64,000 nucleotides of DNA, from NCBI GenBank assembly GCA_947383005.1, contig CANDBT010000026.1, positions 1-64,000 of the forward strand. The letters run 5' to 3'. Source of the stretch: an uncultured bacterium (GTDB lineage Bacteria > Bacillota > Clostridia > Lachnospirales > Lachnospiraceae). Below are positions 1 to 8,214 of the stretch, one piece after another. The notes below the pieces were generated by a model. That model was not told where the DNA came from. It did no database searches and saw nothing but the letters and a program-made list of their open reading frames with translations. Both the position numbers and the translations under genes were made by a program. Position 1 is the first letter of the stretch. Each line of letters starts with the position of its first letter.

Positions 1-67
1 CCATTGCGGCCATAGACCACGCCCAATCATCGTGGTATAGGGCATTGTACTTTGGCTGTGCCGCCAT
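1..67 (-). CDS. terS: Terminase small subunit, N-terminal part (cut by window edge)
   Basis: The minus strand from the ATG at 67 stays open to base 1 and encodes MAAQPKYNALYHDDWAWSMA, which resembles the start of phage small terminase subunits that bind packaging-site DNA through an HTH. The start lies 8 bases after the ParB stop, so the two are probably translated together. The frame continues in phase onto the fragment at 63687-64000 if the molecule is circular. The HTH segment, about 26 residues in relatives, would lie outside the window. The link is inference from position, strand and family resemblance. Confidence 0.7.
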   Translation of the reverse strand, partial: MAAQPKYNALYHDDWAWSMAAM

Positions 68-75
68 ACAAAATG

Positions 76-996
76 TTATCTCCCACTGAGATAGTCAGCA
101 CAAAGGTACTCAACAAGCTGCCACCTGTTCTTGCTTGTTACTGTACCCTCTTTTTCTGCCTTTTTGATAGCTTGCTGTATCACCTTCGCAGATTCTCCGG
201 GAATTGCATTACTGCCAAACAGTTTCGCCAGGTAAGTCCAATCCTCTTCCTCATTGAACCCAACTTCACCCATTCTCTCGTTAGCATTCTGTATCATCGA
301 ATGAATAGCAGCGCCAATATTCCGTATGTCCGTAAACTTCTGGTATCGGCTGAGTGTTTCCGCGAATCCCTTGCACTGTTCGTATGACGCCACTCCGATG
401 ATCTCCGATGCAGTAGTTTCCAAGCTCTTTATCAGAGCATCCATATCCTGTATCTGGTGCGGAAGGAATGAAAATGTCACATTCTTAAAATCAAACTGGA
501 TGGCAGGTGACAACATTTTATCATACTGCTTCAATGGTTCCTCCATGATGTCCTTTCCGACAAAACTCTCGATCATATCATCCACATCGGTAATCATCTT
601 CACGATTTCACGCAGCGTACTATCATCGTCAAATCCGGAGATTGCATTGTGTGCCAACTGCTTTGCCGCTATCTGGCTCCGTGAGAGTCCGGATACATCC
701 AAAATCACAACAATCTCTTTTAATCCTGCCGCCCTTGCGCTCTTGATCCTATGATGGCCCGATACTACCTCCAATTTTCCGTCCTTCAGAACTAAAAAAG
801 GCAGACTCTCCAACTGCCCTCTCTTCAAGATATTGGCTGTCAACTGATCCTGCATTTCATTTTTCATTATCCTGGCGTTGATGTCCTGCTCCTTGACCTT
901 ATCAATCTGGACTTTCGCAATCACCAAGCCGGATCCCATATCATAAATTACTGAGCATCCTTCGACGTGGATACTTTCGTTCTGCTCGTTTGCCAC
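76..996 (-). CDS. ParB-like nuclease-domain protein
   Basis: The protein has a ParB/Spo0J-type N-terminal domain, with the core SGHHRIKSARAAGLKEIVV at about residues 80-98. ParB domains bind and sometimes hydrolyse CTP or cut DNA. In phages such proteins often sit beside a DNA methyltransferase just upstream of the terminase, as here. I chose the GTG at 996 because AAGGAGG lies 8 bases upstream; the longer ATG at 1017 has no such site. It overlaps the methyltransferase-like gene by 49 bases. Its actual role, whether packaging-site handling, nuclease or DNA modification, is not shown by sequence. Confidence 0.85.
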   Translation of the reverse strand: MANEQNESIHVEGCSVIYDMGSGLVIAKVQIDKVKEQDINARIMKNEMQDQLTANILKRGQLESLPFLVLKDGKLEVVSGHHRIKSARAAGLKEIVVILDVSGLSRSQIAAKQLAHNAISGFDDDSTLREIVKMITDVDDMIESFVGKDIMEEPLKQYDKMLSPAIQFDFKNVTFSFLPHQIQDMDALIKSLETTASEIIGVASYEQCKGFAETLSRYQKFTDIRNIGAAIHSMIQNANERMGEVGFNEEEDWTYLAKLFGSNAIPGESAKVIQQAIKKAEKEGTVTSKNRWQLVEYLCADYLSGR

Positions 997-2363
997 TGTT
1001 TTTCCCTCCTTAGCCATTCGATCAATGTCTGTTGCTCTGATCTGCCCGCAATCAGCTTGGCCTCATATGTCAGCTTGTAACCGTTCTGCTTGTCCTCTAT
1101 ACGATTTACCAATTTCATTATGCCCCGGACTTCTTTGTTCTCCGGATACTTGGTAAGCATTGCTGTGCGCATTTTCACAACCTTTTCCTGTTCGATGCTA
1201 TCTAAAAGAGTATCTACAAATGCCCGGTTCTGTGCAAGCATATAGCAAAGCCGCCCTAACCGGTACTGCTCATGTGGCACTTTCATCACATACCAAACAA
1301 AGACGGAATCAGCTGCCATCTTAGATAGGCCGAACACTCCGGCCACATAGCCATCTATCAGTAATGCCCGGTTATAGGTAGCTGAGGAACCCACGAAATT
1401 ATGTGTCCACAGGGCACGGTAATACTGGGCCTGTGCCGCCTTAATCGGAATCACCTGTACTTTGCTGTCTTCTTTGATTTCATAATCCCTCGGCAACGTA
1501 CTACAGTCTAACGGCTCCAGTTTACTTTCTGATGGGCGCTTGATTTTCTTTCCGTTGGCAAGAGCTGTCGCCTCTTCCTCTCGGTTTGATGTGATGTAGG
1601 CATTCAAATCTGCCCTAGTGCCAGATCGGGCATAGATCGTATATCCTACTGCCTCGCCTACCCTCTTTTCCTGGTAGCAGAGAACTAAAGCCTTTGCTCC
1701 CATGCACATATCATAGAACTGCTGATGTCCTGTCTCTGGATTGAACATTTGGTATTCCGGCTCTTTCCATGTCATTTTCCCTTGGGTGTCGTAAAACTTC
1801 TCATAACCGGAAAAATAAGTCGGCGGATTTGCAATAACCAAGGCATGGGGATCATCCAGTACCCCTTTCAGATGCTCCCACATATCCAGTGTCCTATAAC
1901 TCATTCCGTGCAGAAGATTCCGCACAACCTCAATCTGCCGGTTGATACTCTCTATGTGATCCTGTCGCCTCAACCGAAGATCCGTAAACATCTGGTAGAA
2001 ATAATCATTTCCTGCATTCTTTGATGTTCTGAGAAACAGTTGTGCGTACAATGCCGTTGCAGGGTCAAGCAGCTCCGAATCCTCAAAGCCTTGTGCATGA
2101 ATTTCCAGAGATTCTAAGGACTGACCTGTAATAGCATATCCAAGCACCGTAGACATCATATTCACATCGCTGGTTTCGATCTGCTCTGGCCTGAATCCAT
2201 TCTGTACTGCCAGATTTGCCATAGCGAATGTACCCGCACAAGGCTCTACAAACCTGGTATATCCGGATTGAGCTGCCGTCTCAATCAGCTTTACGAGGAA
2301 TTTCTGTTCTGAGGTACCCAGACACCCCAAAAACATTGCACCCGGATTCATGAAAAATTCCAT
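948..2363 (-). CDS. Methyltransferase-like protein (putative antirestriction adenine modification)
   Basis: A 471-residue protein with a glycine-containing motif, FVEPCAGTFAMANLA at about 38-52, typical of the SAM-binding site of class I adenine methyltransferases. An NPPT motif at 179-182 stands where DPPY/NPPY normally lies. The C-terminal half (about 290-400) does not look like a standard target-recognition domain and may be an acyltransferase-like or Mom-like part; that is speculation. AAAGGAG sits 9 bases before the ATG. It lies in the late operon between DUF488 and ParB, so it probably modifies phage DNA before packaging to resist host restriction. Confidence 0.7.
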   Translation of the reverse strand: MEFFMNPGAMFLGCLGTSEQKFLVKLIETAAQSGYTRFVEPCAGTFAMANLAVQNGFRPEQIETSDVNMMSTVLGYAITGQSLESLEIHAQGFEDSELLDPATALYAQLFLRTSKNAGNDYFYQMFTDLRLRRQDHIESINRQIEVVRNLLHGMSYRTLDMWEHLKGVLDDPHALVIANPPTYFSGYEKFYDTQGKMTWKEPEYQMFNPETGHQQFYDMCMGAKALVLCYQEKRVGEAVGYTIYARSGTRADLNAYITSNREEEATALANGKKIKRPSESKLEPLDCSTLPRDYEIKEDSKVQVIPIKAAQAQYYRALWTHNFVGSSATYNRALLIDGYVAGVFGLSKMAADSVFVWYVMKVPHEQYRLGRLCYMLAQNRAFVDTLLDSIEQEKVVKMRTAMLTKYPENKEVRGIMKLVNRIEDKQNGYKLTYEAKLIAGRSEQQTLIEWLRREKQWQTSRTKVSTSKDAQ

Positions 2364-2366
2364 TTG

Positions 2367-2570
2367 CTATCGCTCCTTTCCTTGAATTGTGAAAATTATA
2401 CAAAAAGCTGAGACAGTTTCGAGTATAATCCTGGGGATTTTTGATGCCTGCCACAGCGCATTGCACAAAAATAAGGCACCGCACTCATTGAATACGATGC
2501 CATTGTTGTTGGACCGGAACCCTGCAATGAACAGGTACTCTCCCTTGGAAAGGGAACGTGATGCTTTCAC
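2367..2570 (-). CDS. Possible small protein upstream of the methyltransferase
   Basis: A 67-codon frame with a GTG start fills the gap between the DUF488 gene and the methyltransferase-like gene and stops 3 bases before the next start, as expected for an operon member. The ribosome binding site is weak. The last third is hydrophobic. I do not recognise the family. It could also be untranslated spacer. Confidence 0.4.
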   Translation of the reverse strand: MKASRSLSKGEYLFIAGFRSNNNGIVFNECGALFLCNALWQASKIPRIILETVSAFCIIFTIQGKER

Positions 2571-2587
2571 CAGTTCCGGATATTATA

Positions 2588-3097
2588 TTAAATCCCTGCC
2601 ATACCACATTCAAACAAACTCATTTGCTTACAGCCACTATCTTCCTTTGTAGGCTCTTTGGCAGGTTTCTTACAGTCATTCTTTGACTTTCCCTTTGCTT
2701 TCGGCGGTGTCGGATCGGGCAACTCTTCTATGACTCCCCCCACATTCTCCGCCCACCATTCTGCGAAGATTGTTCTGTGGCACCAATCGTCCTCCACCCT
2801 CACATCTTCAAAGCAGAGAAGCACAAGTTCCTTACCCTCACTTCTTGCTCTTTCGTCCAGCTTTGCAACCATGCTGATAATTCTATCTTTTCCAATTTCC
2901 TCCAGCTTTCCGTAATACGCTCTCTTGAACGCTTCAATATCCATGTTCAGCATATACCCCTTCGGTGCCAAGGAGTAGCACTGTTCTCTCAGCTCATACC
3001 CTAACCGAAATCTCGGTTTCCCGATGCTAATTCCTACCGGGTAATGCTTGTCGCCCGATAACTCTTTATTGCTATACCTGCTGGTCCATATCGCCAT
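2588..3097 (-). CDS. DUF488-like protein
   Basis: A 169-residue protein with the DUF488 signature: a C-terminal ELVLLCFE followed about 13 residues later by WCHRTIFAEWW. The cysteine, glutamate and CHR residues are conserved in that family, whose biochemical activity is unknown. The tail (about 125-165) is lysine- and proline-rich and probably disordered. AAAAGGAG lies 9 bases before the ATG. It is the first gene after the 3.1 kb intergenic region and heads the ParB/methyltransferase group, which hints at a part in nucleic acid modification (inference). Confidence 0.75.
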   Translation of the reverse strand: MAIWTSRYSNKELSGDKHYPVGISIGKPRFRLGYELREQCYSLAPKGYMLNMDIEAFKRAYYGKLEEIGKDRIISMVAKLDERARSEGKELVLLCFEDVRVEDDWCHRTIFAEWWAENVGGVIEELPDPTPPKAKGKSKNDCKKPAKEPTKEDSGCKQMSLFECGMAGI

Positions 3098-3375
3098 TTC
3101 AAATCACTCCTTTTGGTCTGTTGTCCTTGTAATAATTATACTATACAGACAGTTCTAAGTACACTTAAATAGCCTTATTTAACCAATTGTTAAATATCAT
3201 CTGGGCATTGCGGCAAGCCTTTTGACCTGCCGCTACACCTGAGAAGAAAACAACTGACTATTTTAAGGGGTGACATATGGGCTATTGGCTGATTACCATA
3301 TTATCATTGTGATTTTCTAATGTAAACCTACACTTTTTCTCCCTGCTTTTGATATAGCCTCAGGGAACATTTAAA
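3098..3375 (-). promoter_or_regulatory. Intergenic region with probable late promoter
   Basis: A 278-base gap without a gene. On the minus strand it holds a perfect TATAAT (plus 3135-3140), but the hexamer 17 bases upstream (TGTACT) is a poor -35 box. That fits an activator-dependent late promoter driven by the regulator encoded just before it. A GCGGCA/TGCCGC inverted repeat (3210-3233) separates it from the regulator gene and may be an operator or weak terminator. No coding frame of note was found. Confidence 0.5.
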
Positions 3376-3960
3376 TCACATTCCAAGCAGGTAAACAGCT
3401 ACAATTCCATAGGCTATCCCCAGATCCTTATACACCGTCTTCTCACTCACATTTTCTACCGTAGAAATTTCCTGTACCGAATATTGCTTTTCCTCCAGAT
3501 ACATCATGTAAAGCTCCCGATACCGGCGCTTCGCCTCTTCACTTCTGGACTTTTCGCATTCTTCCCGATACATTTCAACTGCTTTTTCTATGCGATAGAC
3601 GCAATATAAATCCTCCTGCCTCCGCTTCTCCTCATCCTTAATTGTCCTTTCTGACCGGGTTACTGTTTCTTTTGCATTCCCCATGAGATCCTGTATAAAT
3701 TTCCATCGAAGTTCAATCTGCTCTTCTTCTGTAAACTCCGCTTCATCTGACAGTGTTGCTTTAATTCTCCGATACGAACTGAGCATCCTTTTTGTTTTGT
3801 TAACCTTATTCTCTTGCCTTGCCCGTTTTTTGTCAGACTTAACCTGTTCCGCCCAGAACCGCTTTACGGCTTCTTCTCCTGCTATAGCCGCGATCTGATT
3901 TATCTGCTCTTGTGTAAGAATGTACATGGGGATTTTTTTCTCAGTCCTATCCAATTCCAT
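3376..3960 (-). CDS. Phage late transcription regulator (ArpU/RinA type)
   Basis: A highly charged protein of 194 residues ending in a sigma-70-region-4-like HTH with the core YSVQEISTVENVSEKTVYKDL. This architecture is typical of ArpU/RinA-type activators that sit at the end of the early operon of Gram-positive phages and switch on the packaging and structural genes. I chose the ATG at 3960 because AAGGAGG precedes it; the longer frame lacks a site. The gene ends right before the putative late promoter region. Confidence 0.7.
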   Translation of the reverse strand: MELDRTEKKIPMYILTQEQINQIAAIAGEEAVKRFWAEQVKSDKKRARQENKVNKTKRMLSSYRRIKATLSDEAEFTEEEQIELRWKFIQDLMGNAKETVTRSERTIKDEEKRRQEDLYCVYRIEKAVEMYREECEKSRSEEAKRRYRELYMMYLEEKQYSVQEISTVENVSEKTVYKDLGIAYGIVAVYLLGM

Positions 3961-4044
3961 AATGCCGCCTCCTTGATTTTCTCGCATTAACGAGTTATGA
4001 TATTCTCAGTCACGAGTCGTTCCGTCAAGGGGCGGCTTTTCTTT

Positions 4045-4293
4045 TTACCTGCGGCTTTTCATACAGGTGGCGAAATGCGATATGTACCCTGTATCTTTTG
4101 ATTCTTTTGGCCCGCACTTTTCCCCTGCAACTACCCGTCCATCATCGGTTACTATACGCTCCCTTCCACCTTTTACTTCCAGATAATTTACGAACTGAGG
4201 ATTCACCGGCATATTTTTACCTGCCTTTGTCCTTATCCACATAATTTGTCTGCCACAATTTTTACATATTCCAAACTTATTACCTGTCCTCAT
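4045..4293 (-). CDS. Zinc-ribbon-like small protein
   Basis: An 82-residue protein starting with a CKNCGRQIMWIRT zinc-knuckle-like motif; further cysteines lie at the C terminus (GEKCGPKE, FATCMKS). This arrangement suggests one zinc ribbon formed by the two halves. It overlaps the preceding gene by an ATGA junction, so the two are probably translationally coupled. Unknown role; similar small proteins are common in early operons of Clostridia phages. Confidence 0.7.
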   Translation of the reverse strand: MRTGNKFGICKNCGRQIMWIRTKAGKNMPVNPQFVNYLEVKGGRERIVTDDGRVVAGEKCGPKESKDTGYISHFATCMKSRR

Positions 4294-4619
4294 GCTCCCT
4301 TATCCCTCCTTCCCGCTCTCTTTCTGCCTAATTCAATGTCCTGTAACTGCTTAATATTTACTAAGCTACAGTCTGGCAACATAATCAACGGTTCTCCCAG
4401 CACTACCTCCGTACCTTCAATATGCATCCGTGGATAACTCAAAAGTACATTACACTCCCGAGATACCTTATAGTTGGAATTACTGATTATGCTCCGCACT
4501 CGCTTTAAATCAGCGGTGCTTGTCCTTCTCCCCTTTATTTGGATTTTCCGGAACTCTACCTGCATAGCGTTCTGCTCCTTGTATATTCGCTCAAAAACAT
4601 ACATAAAATTTCTTGCCAT
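4290..4619 (-). CDS. Hypothetical early phage protein
   Basis: A 109-residue basic protein without recognised domains; the middle (about 20-60) is rich in Arg, Ser and Asn. I prefer the second of two adjacent ATG codons, 6 bases after AAAGGAG. It is followed by the zinc-ribbon gene with a 4-base overlap. Function unknown. Confidence 0.65.
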   Translation of the reverse strand: MARNFMYVFERIYKEQNAMQVEFRKIQIKGRRTSTADLKRVRSIISNSNYKVSRECNVLLSYPRMHIEGTEVVLGEPLIMLPDCSLVNIKQLQDIELGRKRAGRRDKGA

Positions 4620-4658
4620 CATTCACTCCTTTCTTCGCTAAAGGCCAGTTTATCGTAC

Positions 4659-5084
4659 TTACCCGCCCATCTTTTTCAATGCGGATTCGGCTTCTTCTCT
4701 GATAAGGAAAACAGTCTTGTCAAAATCCTCATATTTGAATTCCCATGAGCCAAAACCTTTTGACGGAATGGCGGCATATTCTCCTTGAAATCCGTGATAA
4801 TCGTTCCACCACTCATTTATGTGGCATATCTTTTTAGATTTTACGGCACCATCTTCTACAACGAAAATCTCCTGACCTATCATTATCCTCTGATATTTAA
4901 AATCCAATTTCAGCAGCTTCCCTTGTTCCTCTAAGTCCTCATATTCTCCGAGTTTTTGATGCGCCTTTTGTGGAAAACTGCACTCACCACAAAGGCAAAT
5001 CCCGCTTGTTTCACTGCAAGGATTTTCTTCTAAACAATGTTTTAAGCAATATTTTGAACCTATTTTTTCTGTTAATCTCTCCAT
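4659..5084 (-). CDS. Cysteine-rich early phage protein
   Basis: A 141-residue protein beginning MERLTEK, with a cluster of cysteines (YCLKHCLEENPC ... CLCGEC) in residues 12-38, then AHQKLGEYEDLEEQGKLLKL, a motif I have often seen in small Firmicutes phage proteins. The cysteines probably bind zinc or a metal cluster. The ATG at 5084 fits the upstream AAAGGAAAT better than the longer frame. Role unknown. Confidence 0.7.
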   Translation of the reverse strand: MERLTEKIGSKYCLKHCLEENPCSETSGICLCGECSFPQKAHQKLGEYEDLEEQGKLLKLDFKYQRIMIGQEIFVVEDGAVKSKKICHINEWWNDYHGFQGEYAAIPSKGFGSWEFKYEDFDKTVFLIREEAESALKKMGG

Positions 5085-5119
5085 ATTTCCTTTTTCCTCC
5101 ACAATCCCTTAAATCCAAA

Positions 5120-5359
5120 TCAATCATTGCAAAACATTTCTAAATGCCGCATATCATCACATGGTATTCTTTTTCCCAGAAAGAATAATGCTCCTATCTC
5201 CGTCACTGTTTTGTCCCTAAGATAATTTTTTAAATCAACCGGAAAGGCCGCCTGGACAACTAAATGCTCTCCATGCTCGTTTGCCCACAGCAGCGTGATC
5301 GGATACCTCTCATCTGCTTCTTCTCCGTTTTTGACATCCACTTCATTTATTGCTTTCAT
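5120..5359 (-). CDS. Hypothetical early phage protein
   Basis: A 79-residue protein with no recognised domain. GGAGGTAGAT precedes the ATG at 5359, which is preferred to the upstream GTG. Soluble, mixed alpha/beta character. It sits between the cysteine-rich gene and the YopX gene in the same leftward operon. Confidence 0.6.
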   Translation of the reverse strand: MKAINEVDVKNGEEADERYPITLLWANEHGEHLVVQAAFPVDLKNYLRDKTVTEIGALFFLGKRIPCDDMRHLEMFCND

Positions 5360-5377
5360 ATCTACCTCCACTAATGT

Positions 5378-5752
5378 TTAATCCTTTTCTCTTATCAGTT
5401 CAGGATTGTCGAAAATGTTGCCGATAATTTCACATCCCCTATAAACAGAACTAAGCAAAGTAGAAAACATATTATGTGTAATTCCATGCACTAAAAATTC
5501 AGAGTTTTTAAACTGCACTTTTATATTTCCCACTTCATCATGAGAAAGAATATCCCCCTCAAAAATCTTCCTTCCGTTCTTATCTGTCAAACCTGTGTAC
5601 TGGCAGACAGTTTTGGGAATAACATCTGCGGCCTGTCGCATTCCACAGTTGTAGTAATGTATTATCATATTGCCGTCCTGATATTTAAGCAAATCTCCAT
5701 ATACCCATTTTTTATCGCCAAACCGTTTTGCTCGAAATAAAATTTCTCTCAT
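5378..5752 (-). CDS. YopX family protein
   Basis: A 124-residue protein with the YopX signature: an opening REILFRAKRF and W-Y-G-D segment, CQYTGLTDKNGRKIFEGDIL at about 53-72, and a closing EIIGNIFDNPEL. YopX proteins are widespread in Gram-positive phages and prophages; their function is unknown and the structure is a beta barrel. The ATG at 5752 follows GAGGTGGTAT; the upstream in-frame codon lacks a site. Confidence 0.9.
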   Translation of the reverse strand: MREILFRAKRFGDKKWVYGDLLKYQDGNMIIHYYNCGMRQAADVIPKTVCQYTGLTDKNGRKIFEGDILSHDEVGNIKVQFKNSEFLVHGITHNMFSTLLSSVYRGCEIIGNIFDNPELIREKD

Positions 5753-5766
5753 ATACCACCTCGCCA

Positions 5767-6228
5767 CTAACTGAACACCGGGAGCATTGGCGGCATCTGG
5801 CCTGTCTCATAAGCAGCCTCGATCTGTGGTGCCATCCATTCTCCCGCCGTCCTGCCATCAGGAAGGACAATATCATATAAGAATTCCCTCTCCACTGTGC
5901 TGATTCCTGCACCCACCGCTTCCAACTTTGCCTTTACTATCAGATACAATGCCCTCCACCGGCTCCTGCAGGCCTGCTCCCATGCGGCGAATGCTGCCTC
6001 CTCCGTCCGTTTCTGGCCCCGTCCGGGAGTATACCAGTACTCACGTGCCTGCTTGTCTGGTAAAGGAAGAATAAATCTGATCTGCCTGCCATCCATGAAA
6101 AAACCGATAACCGCCGTATCCGCTTTATATCCTGAAACAAACTGATCTGCTCCATAGCGCTGTACCATTTCTTCTATATCCGCCTTTGTCTTTGCAACTG
6201 AGACAGAGGTTTTCTCTGCATATGCCAT
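5767..6228 (-). CDS. Conserved phage protein of unknown function
   Basis: A 153-residue protein beginning MAYAEKTSVSVAKTKADIEE and ending in PDGRTAGEWMAPQIEAAY. It belongs to a family very common in early operons of Firmicutes phages; no activity has been assigned as far as I know. Tryptophan-rich central helix (WEQACRSRWRALYLIVKAKL). The ATG at 6228 with GGAGGG upstream is preferred over the 35-codon longer frame, whose extra part looks non-native and overlaps the next gene. Confidence 0.8.
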   Translation of the reverse strand: MAYAEKTSVSVAKTKADIEEMVQRYGADQFVSGYKADTAVIGFFMDGRQIRFILPLPDKQAREYWYTPGRGQKRTEEAAFAAWEQACRSRWRALYLIVKAKLEAVGAGISTVEREFLYDIVLPDGRTAGEWMAPQIEAAYETGQMPPMLPVFS

Positions 6229-6244
6229 TTCAATTTTCCCTCCA

Positions 6245-6451
6245 TCAAAGTTTAATATCAAAATTATCACGAATCTCTTTAAATGCCGCTGTAGACCAAT
6301 GACCAATATATCCTCCATCACTTTCCAATTCAATTACGCCGCCAAGTTCATCATATACCATATTGTACTTTTCACCTTCTTTCCACTTTTCGATACTTGA
6401 AAATTCATAATCTCTTTTTGCAACTGCAAGCATTTTCTTACCAGCCATCAT
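6245..6451 (-). CDS. Hypothetical small protein
   Basis: A 68-residue protein of unknown family, with a tyrosine- and glycine-containing beta-rich middle (KYNMVYDELGGVIELESDGG). The ATG at 6451 follows GGGGGTG. It is one of a run of tightly packed small early genes, many preceded by a similar CGCTAAAG-type spacer. Confidence 0.55.
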   Translation of the reverse strand: MMAGKKMLAVAKRDYEFSSIEKWKEGEKYNMVYDELGGVIELESDGGYIGHWSTAAFKEIRDNFDIKL

Positions 6452-6465
6452 CCCATACACCCCCG

Positions 6466-6726
6466 CTAAAGTTTAATCTCACACTTCTTAGGATGCGTTT
6501 TCCCCTTAAACTTTTTCCATAATTCACATTTGCCATACCGATCTGACCGATTACTGCAATTAGCGCACTTTATATCCCTTTTGTGTGGATGTGTCGCTTT
6601 GTAATATGCAAGTCTACAGCGTTTACTACAAAACATGGCATCAGAACGGTTTGAAAGAAAACTGCTGCCACACTTCCAGCACCTGACTTCTTTTACAAAT
6701 TTCCCGTTGATATGTACGCCAGCCAT
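6466..6726 (-). CDS. Small zinc-finger protein
   Basis: An 86-residue protein with two zinc-finger-like halves: CWKCGSSF ... MFCSKRC at about 16-38, and IKCANCSNRSDRYGKCELW with a later cysteine at about 52-82. The first half resembles the zinc ribbon of small phage DNA-binding proteins. Lysine-rich C terminus. Probably nucleic-acid binding; specific role unknown. Confidence 0.7.
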   Translation of the reverse strand: MAGVHINGKFVKEVRCWKCGSSFLSNRSDAMFCSKRCRLAYYKATHPHKRDIKCANCSNRSDRYGKCELWKKFKGKTHPKKCEIKL

Positions 6727-6748
6727 TCATTCCTCCACTAAAGTTTAA

Positions 6749-7051
6749 TTAAGGTTTATAACATACCCTCATTTGCTTATATCCCAACCTTTCCAAATAT
6801 TCAGGCTCAATCAAAATATCATCGTATCCACGGAATTCCTCCCATGTCATACCATCATAGTACTTAGGGAAATAATAACCTTTTTCTTTTACTTCATTTT
6901 CGGAGTAAATCTCACAGTTATCTATATCACTTGTATATCCACCGAATGACCTCTCCTGTCCATCCTCTGTCCTACTGCCCCAAAACAATAAGGTTCCGCG
7001 GAACATACCAGAATGTTCATTACAGACAATTACATACCTCCTATCTCTCAT
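6749..7051 (-). CDS. Hypothetical early phage protein
   Basis: A 100-residue protein with many tyrosines and acidic residues; a central DNCEIYSENEVKEKGYYFP segment is followed by a YDGMTWEEFRGYDDILIEPEYL helix. I do not recognise the family. It overlaps the following upstream gene by 11 bases. Confidence 0.6.
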   Translation of the reverse strand: MRDRRYVIVCNEHSGMFRGTLLFWGSRTEDGQERSFGGYTSDIDNCEIYSENEVKEKGYYFPKYYDGMTWEEFRGYDDILIEPEYLERLGYKQMRVCYKP

Positions 7052-7259
7052 GCGCCACCTCCGCTAAAGCTTTTATCTTTTCTGAAAAATCCATTTCCGG
7101 ATAATCTTTTTTGGGATAGCGCTGGTATATCGCCTTGCATCTTGATCCGACAACATAGTCCCTATAATATTCCCGTGCCAACCGAAGCGGTATGTCCTTA
7201 TGATTTCCGGTCAATGTCAATTTGCCTTGATCCTCATACTCAATTTTTATTTTCCACAT
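7041..7259 (-). CDS. Hypothetical small basic protein
   Basis: A 72-residue protein starting MWKIKIEYEDQGKLTLTG, an alternating beta-strand pattern, then a basic helix. Family not recognised. The close packing and 11-base overlap with the next gene argue that it is translated. Confidence 0.55.
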   Translation of the reverse strand: MWKIKIEYEDQGKLTLTGNHKDIPLRLAREYYRDYVVGSRCKAIYQRYPKKDYPEMDFSEKIKALAEVAHER

Positions 7260-7287
7260 ATCCTACCTCCGCTAAACTCCGATTTAA

Positions 7288-7581
7288 CTACTCAAAAATA
7301 ACTGACATGTCCTTTGCCAGCGCATACCCGTATTCACGGTTTGCCCCACACGATTTCTCCCAGCCTTTCAGCATATATATGCTCCCACACATCCCCAGCA
7401 TGGTTAAACTCATCCCCATATATTCCTCGTATGCTGTATCCTCTGGAAGCATGCTACCCACTGCTGCCGGGTTAATGACAGAGTACCCACATTTCTCCAA
7501 TTCGCATTCCTTTTCGCTGAACCGTTCCAAGTAATCATCTGTCCCAGTAACAGGCACGCTGATATAAATCCTCTCTTTCAC
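7288..7581 (-). CDS. DUF4406 protein (nucleoside deoxyribosyltransferase-like)
   Basis: A 97-residue protein starting RIYISVPVTG, with NPAA at about 37-40 and a C-terminal GWEKSCGANREYGYALA. These match DUF4406, which has the fold of nucleoside 2-deoxyribosyltransferases. The catalytic glutamate could be the one in REYGYA. It may act in nucleotide salvage or on modified nucleosides, but the activity is not proven for the family. Common in phage early operons. Confidence 0.8.
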   Translation of the reverse strand: MKERIYISVPVTGTDDYLERFSEKECELEKCGYSVINPAAVGSMLPEDTAYEEYMGMSLTMLGMCGSIYMLKGWEKSCGANREYGYALAKDMSVIFE

Positions 7582-7685
7582 CTCAAACCCTCCTGCTAAT
7601 CTCCCCTTAATCCCAGCTCCCTTTCAGGCATTTTAAATTTCCCGTCAATATCGTGCCTGCATAATTGCCTCAAATATCTCTTCCA

Positions 7686-8114
7686 CTATCCGCGGGATGC
7701 AAGGACGAGCGCATCCTCCCCAATATCGCCATCATTGGAATGCCTGCGCTTCTTGCAGGTTTCAAGCTGCTCATCCCTGTTATATCCGACCGACTCCTCC
7801 AGCTTTCCCTGGATCTGTTTTATCCTCTTAAGCTGGTATTCCCATGCGGCTTTAGCATAGGGATCCTCCATTAACCCAACACGCCCGCTCACTATGTCGT
7901 GATAATCTGCCAAGGCATCTATTATTATCCTAAGTTCGCCTACTACTGTCTCGATCCACTGCTCATGCATCCCCTTGGTCTCCATATAATGCCAGAACCG
8001 CTTCATGCGCTCATCAAATGTCTGGGCTGGATCAATATTCTTTTTCTCTTTCTTCTGTTTTATTTTCGCAGGAAGCTTCTGCTCCTCTGGAAATAAGCTT
8101 AACTGTCCTTCCAT
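7686..8114 (-). CDS. Hypothetical helical early protein
   Basis: A 142-residue, strongly charged helical protein starting MEGQLSLFPEEQ. The LSLF motif near the N terminus resembles a DNA sliding-clamp-binding peptide (QLxLF), an inference from the motif only. No clear ribosome binding site; instead a GC-rich inverted repeat (8118-8162 region) lies just upstream. Function unknown. Confidence 0.6.
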   Translation of the reverse strand: MEGQLSLFPEEQKLPAKIKQKKEKKNIDPAQTFDERMKRFWHYMETKGMHEQWIETVVGELRIIIDALADYHDIVSGRVGLMEDPYAKAAWEYQLKRIKQIQGKLEESVGYNRDEQLETCKKRRHSNDGDIGEDALVLASRG

Positions 8115-8214
8115 TTTTCAGGAGCCCGTGTACACGTCACCCCGGCCGGAGGCTCGGCTCCTTTCTTTTTATTTCCTCGGCAGATAATCTTCTATCCGCA
8201 TCTGACCATATGGT

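Noticed and set aside
2281-2484. 67-codon minus-strand frame overlapping the methyltransferase start
   Set aside because: It lies out of frame over the true start and ribosome binding site of the methyltransferase-like gene and has no site of its own.
7582-7685. 25-codon frame between the DUF4406 gene and 7686 gene
   Set aside because: A TTG start, short length and weak binding site; composition is not convincing enough to call.
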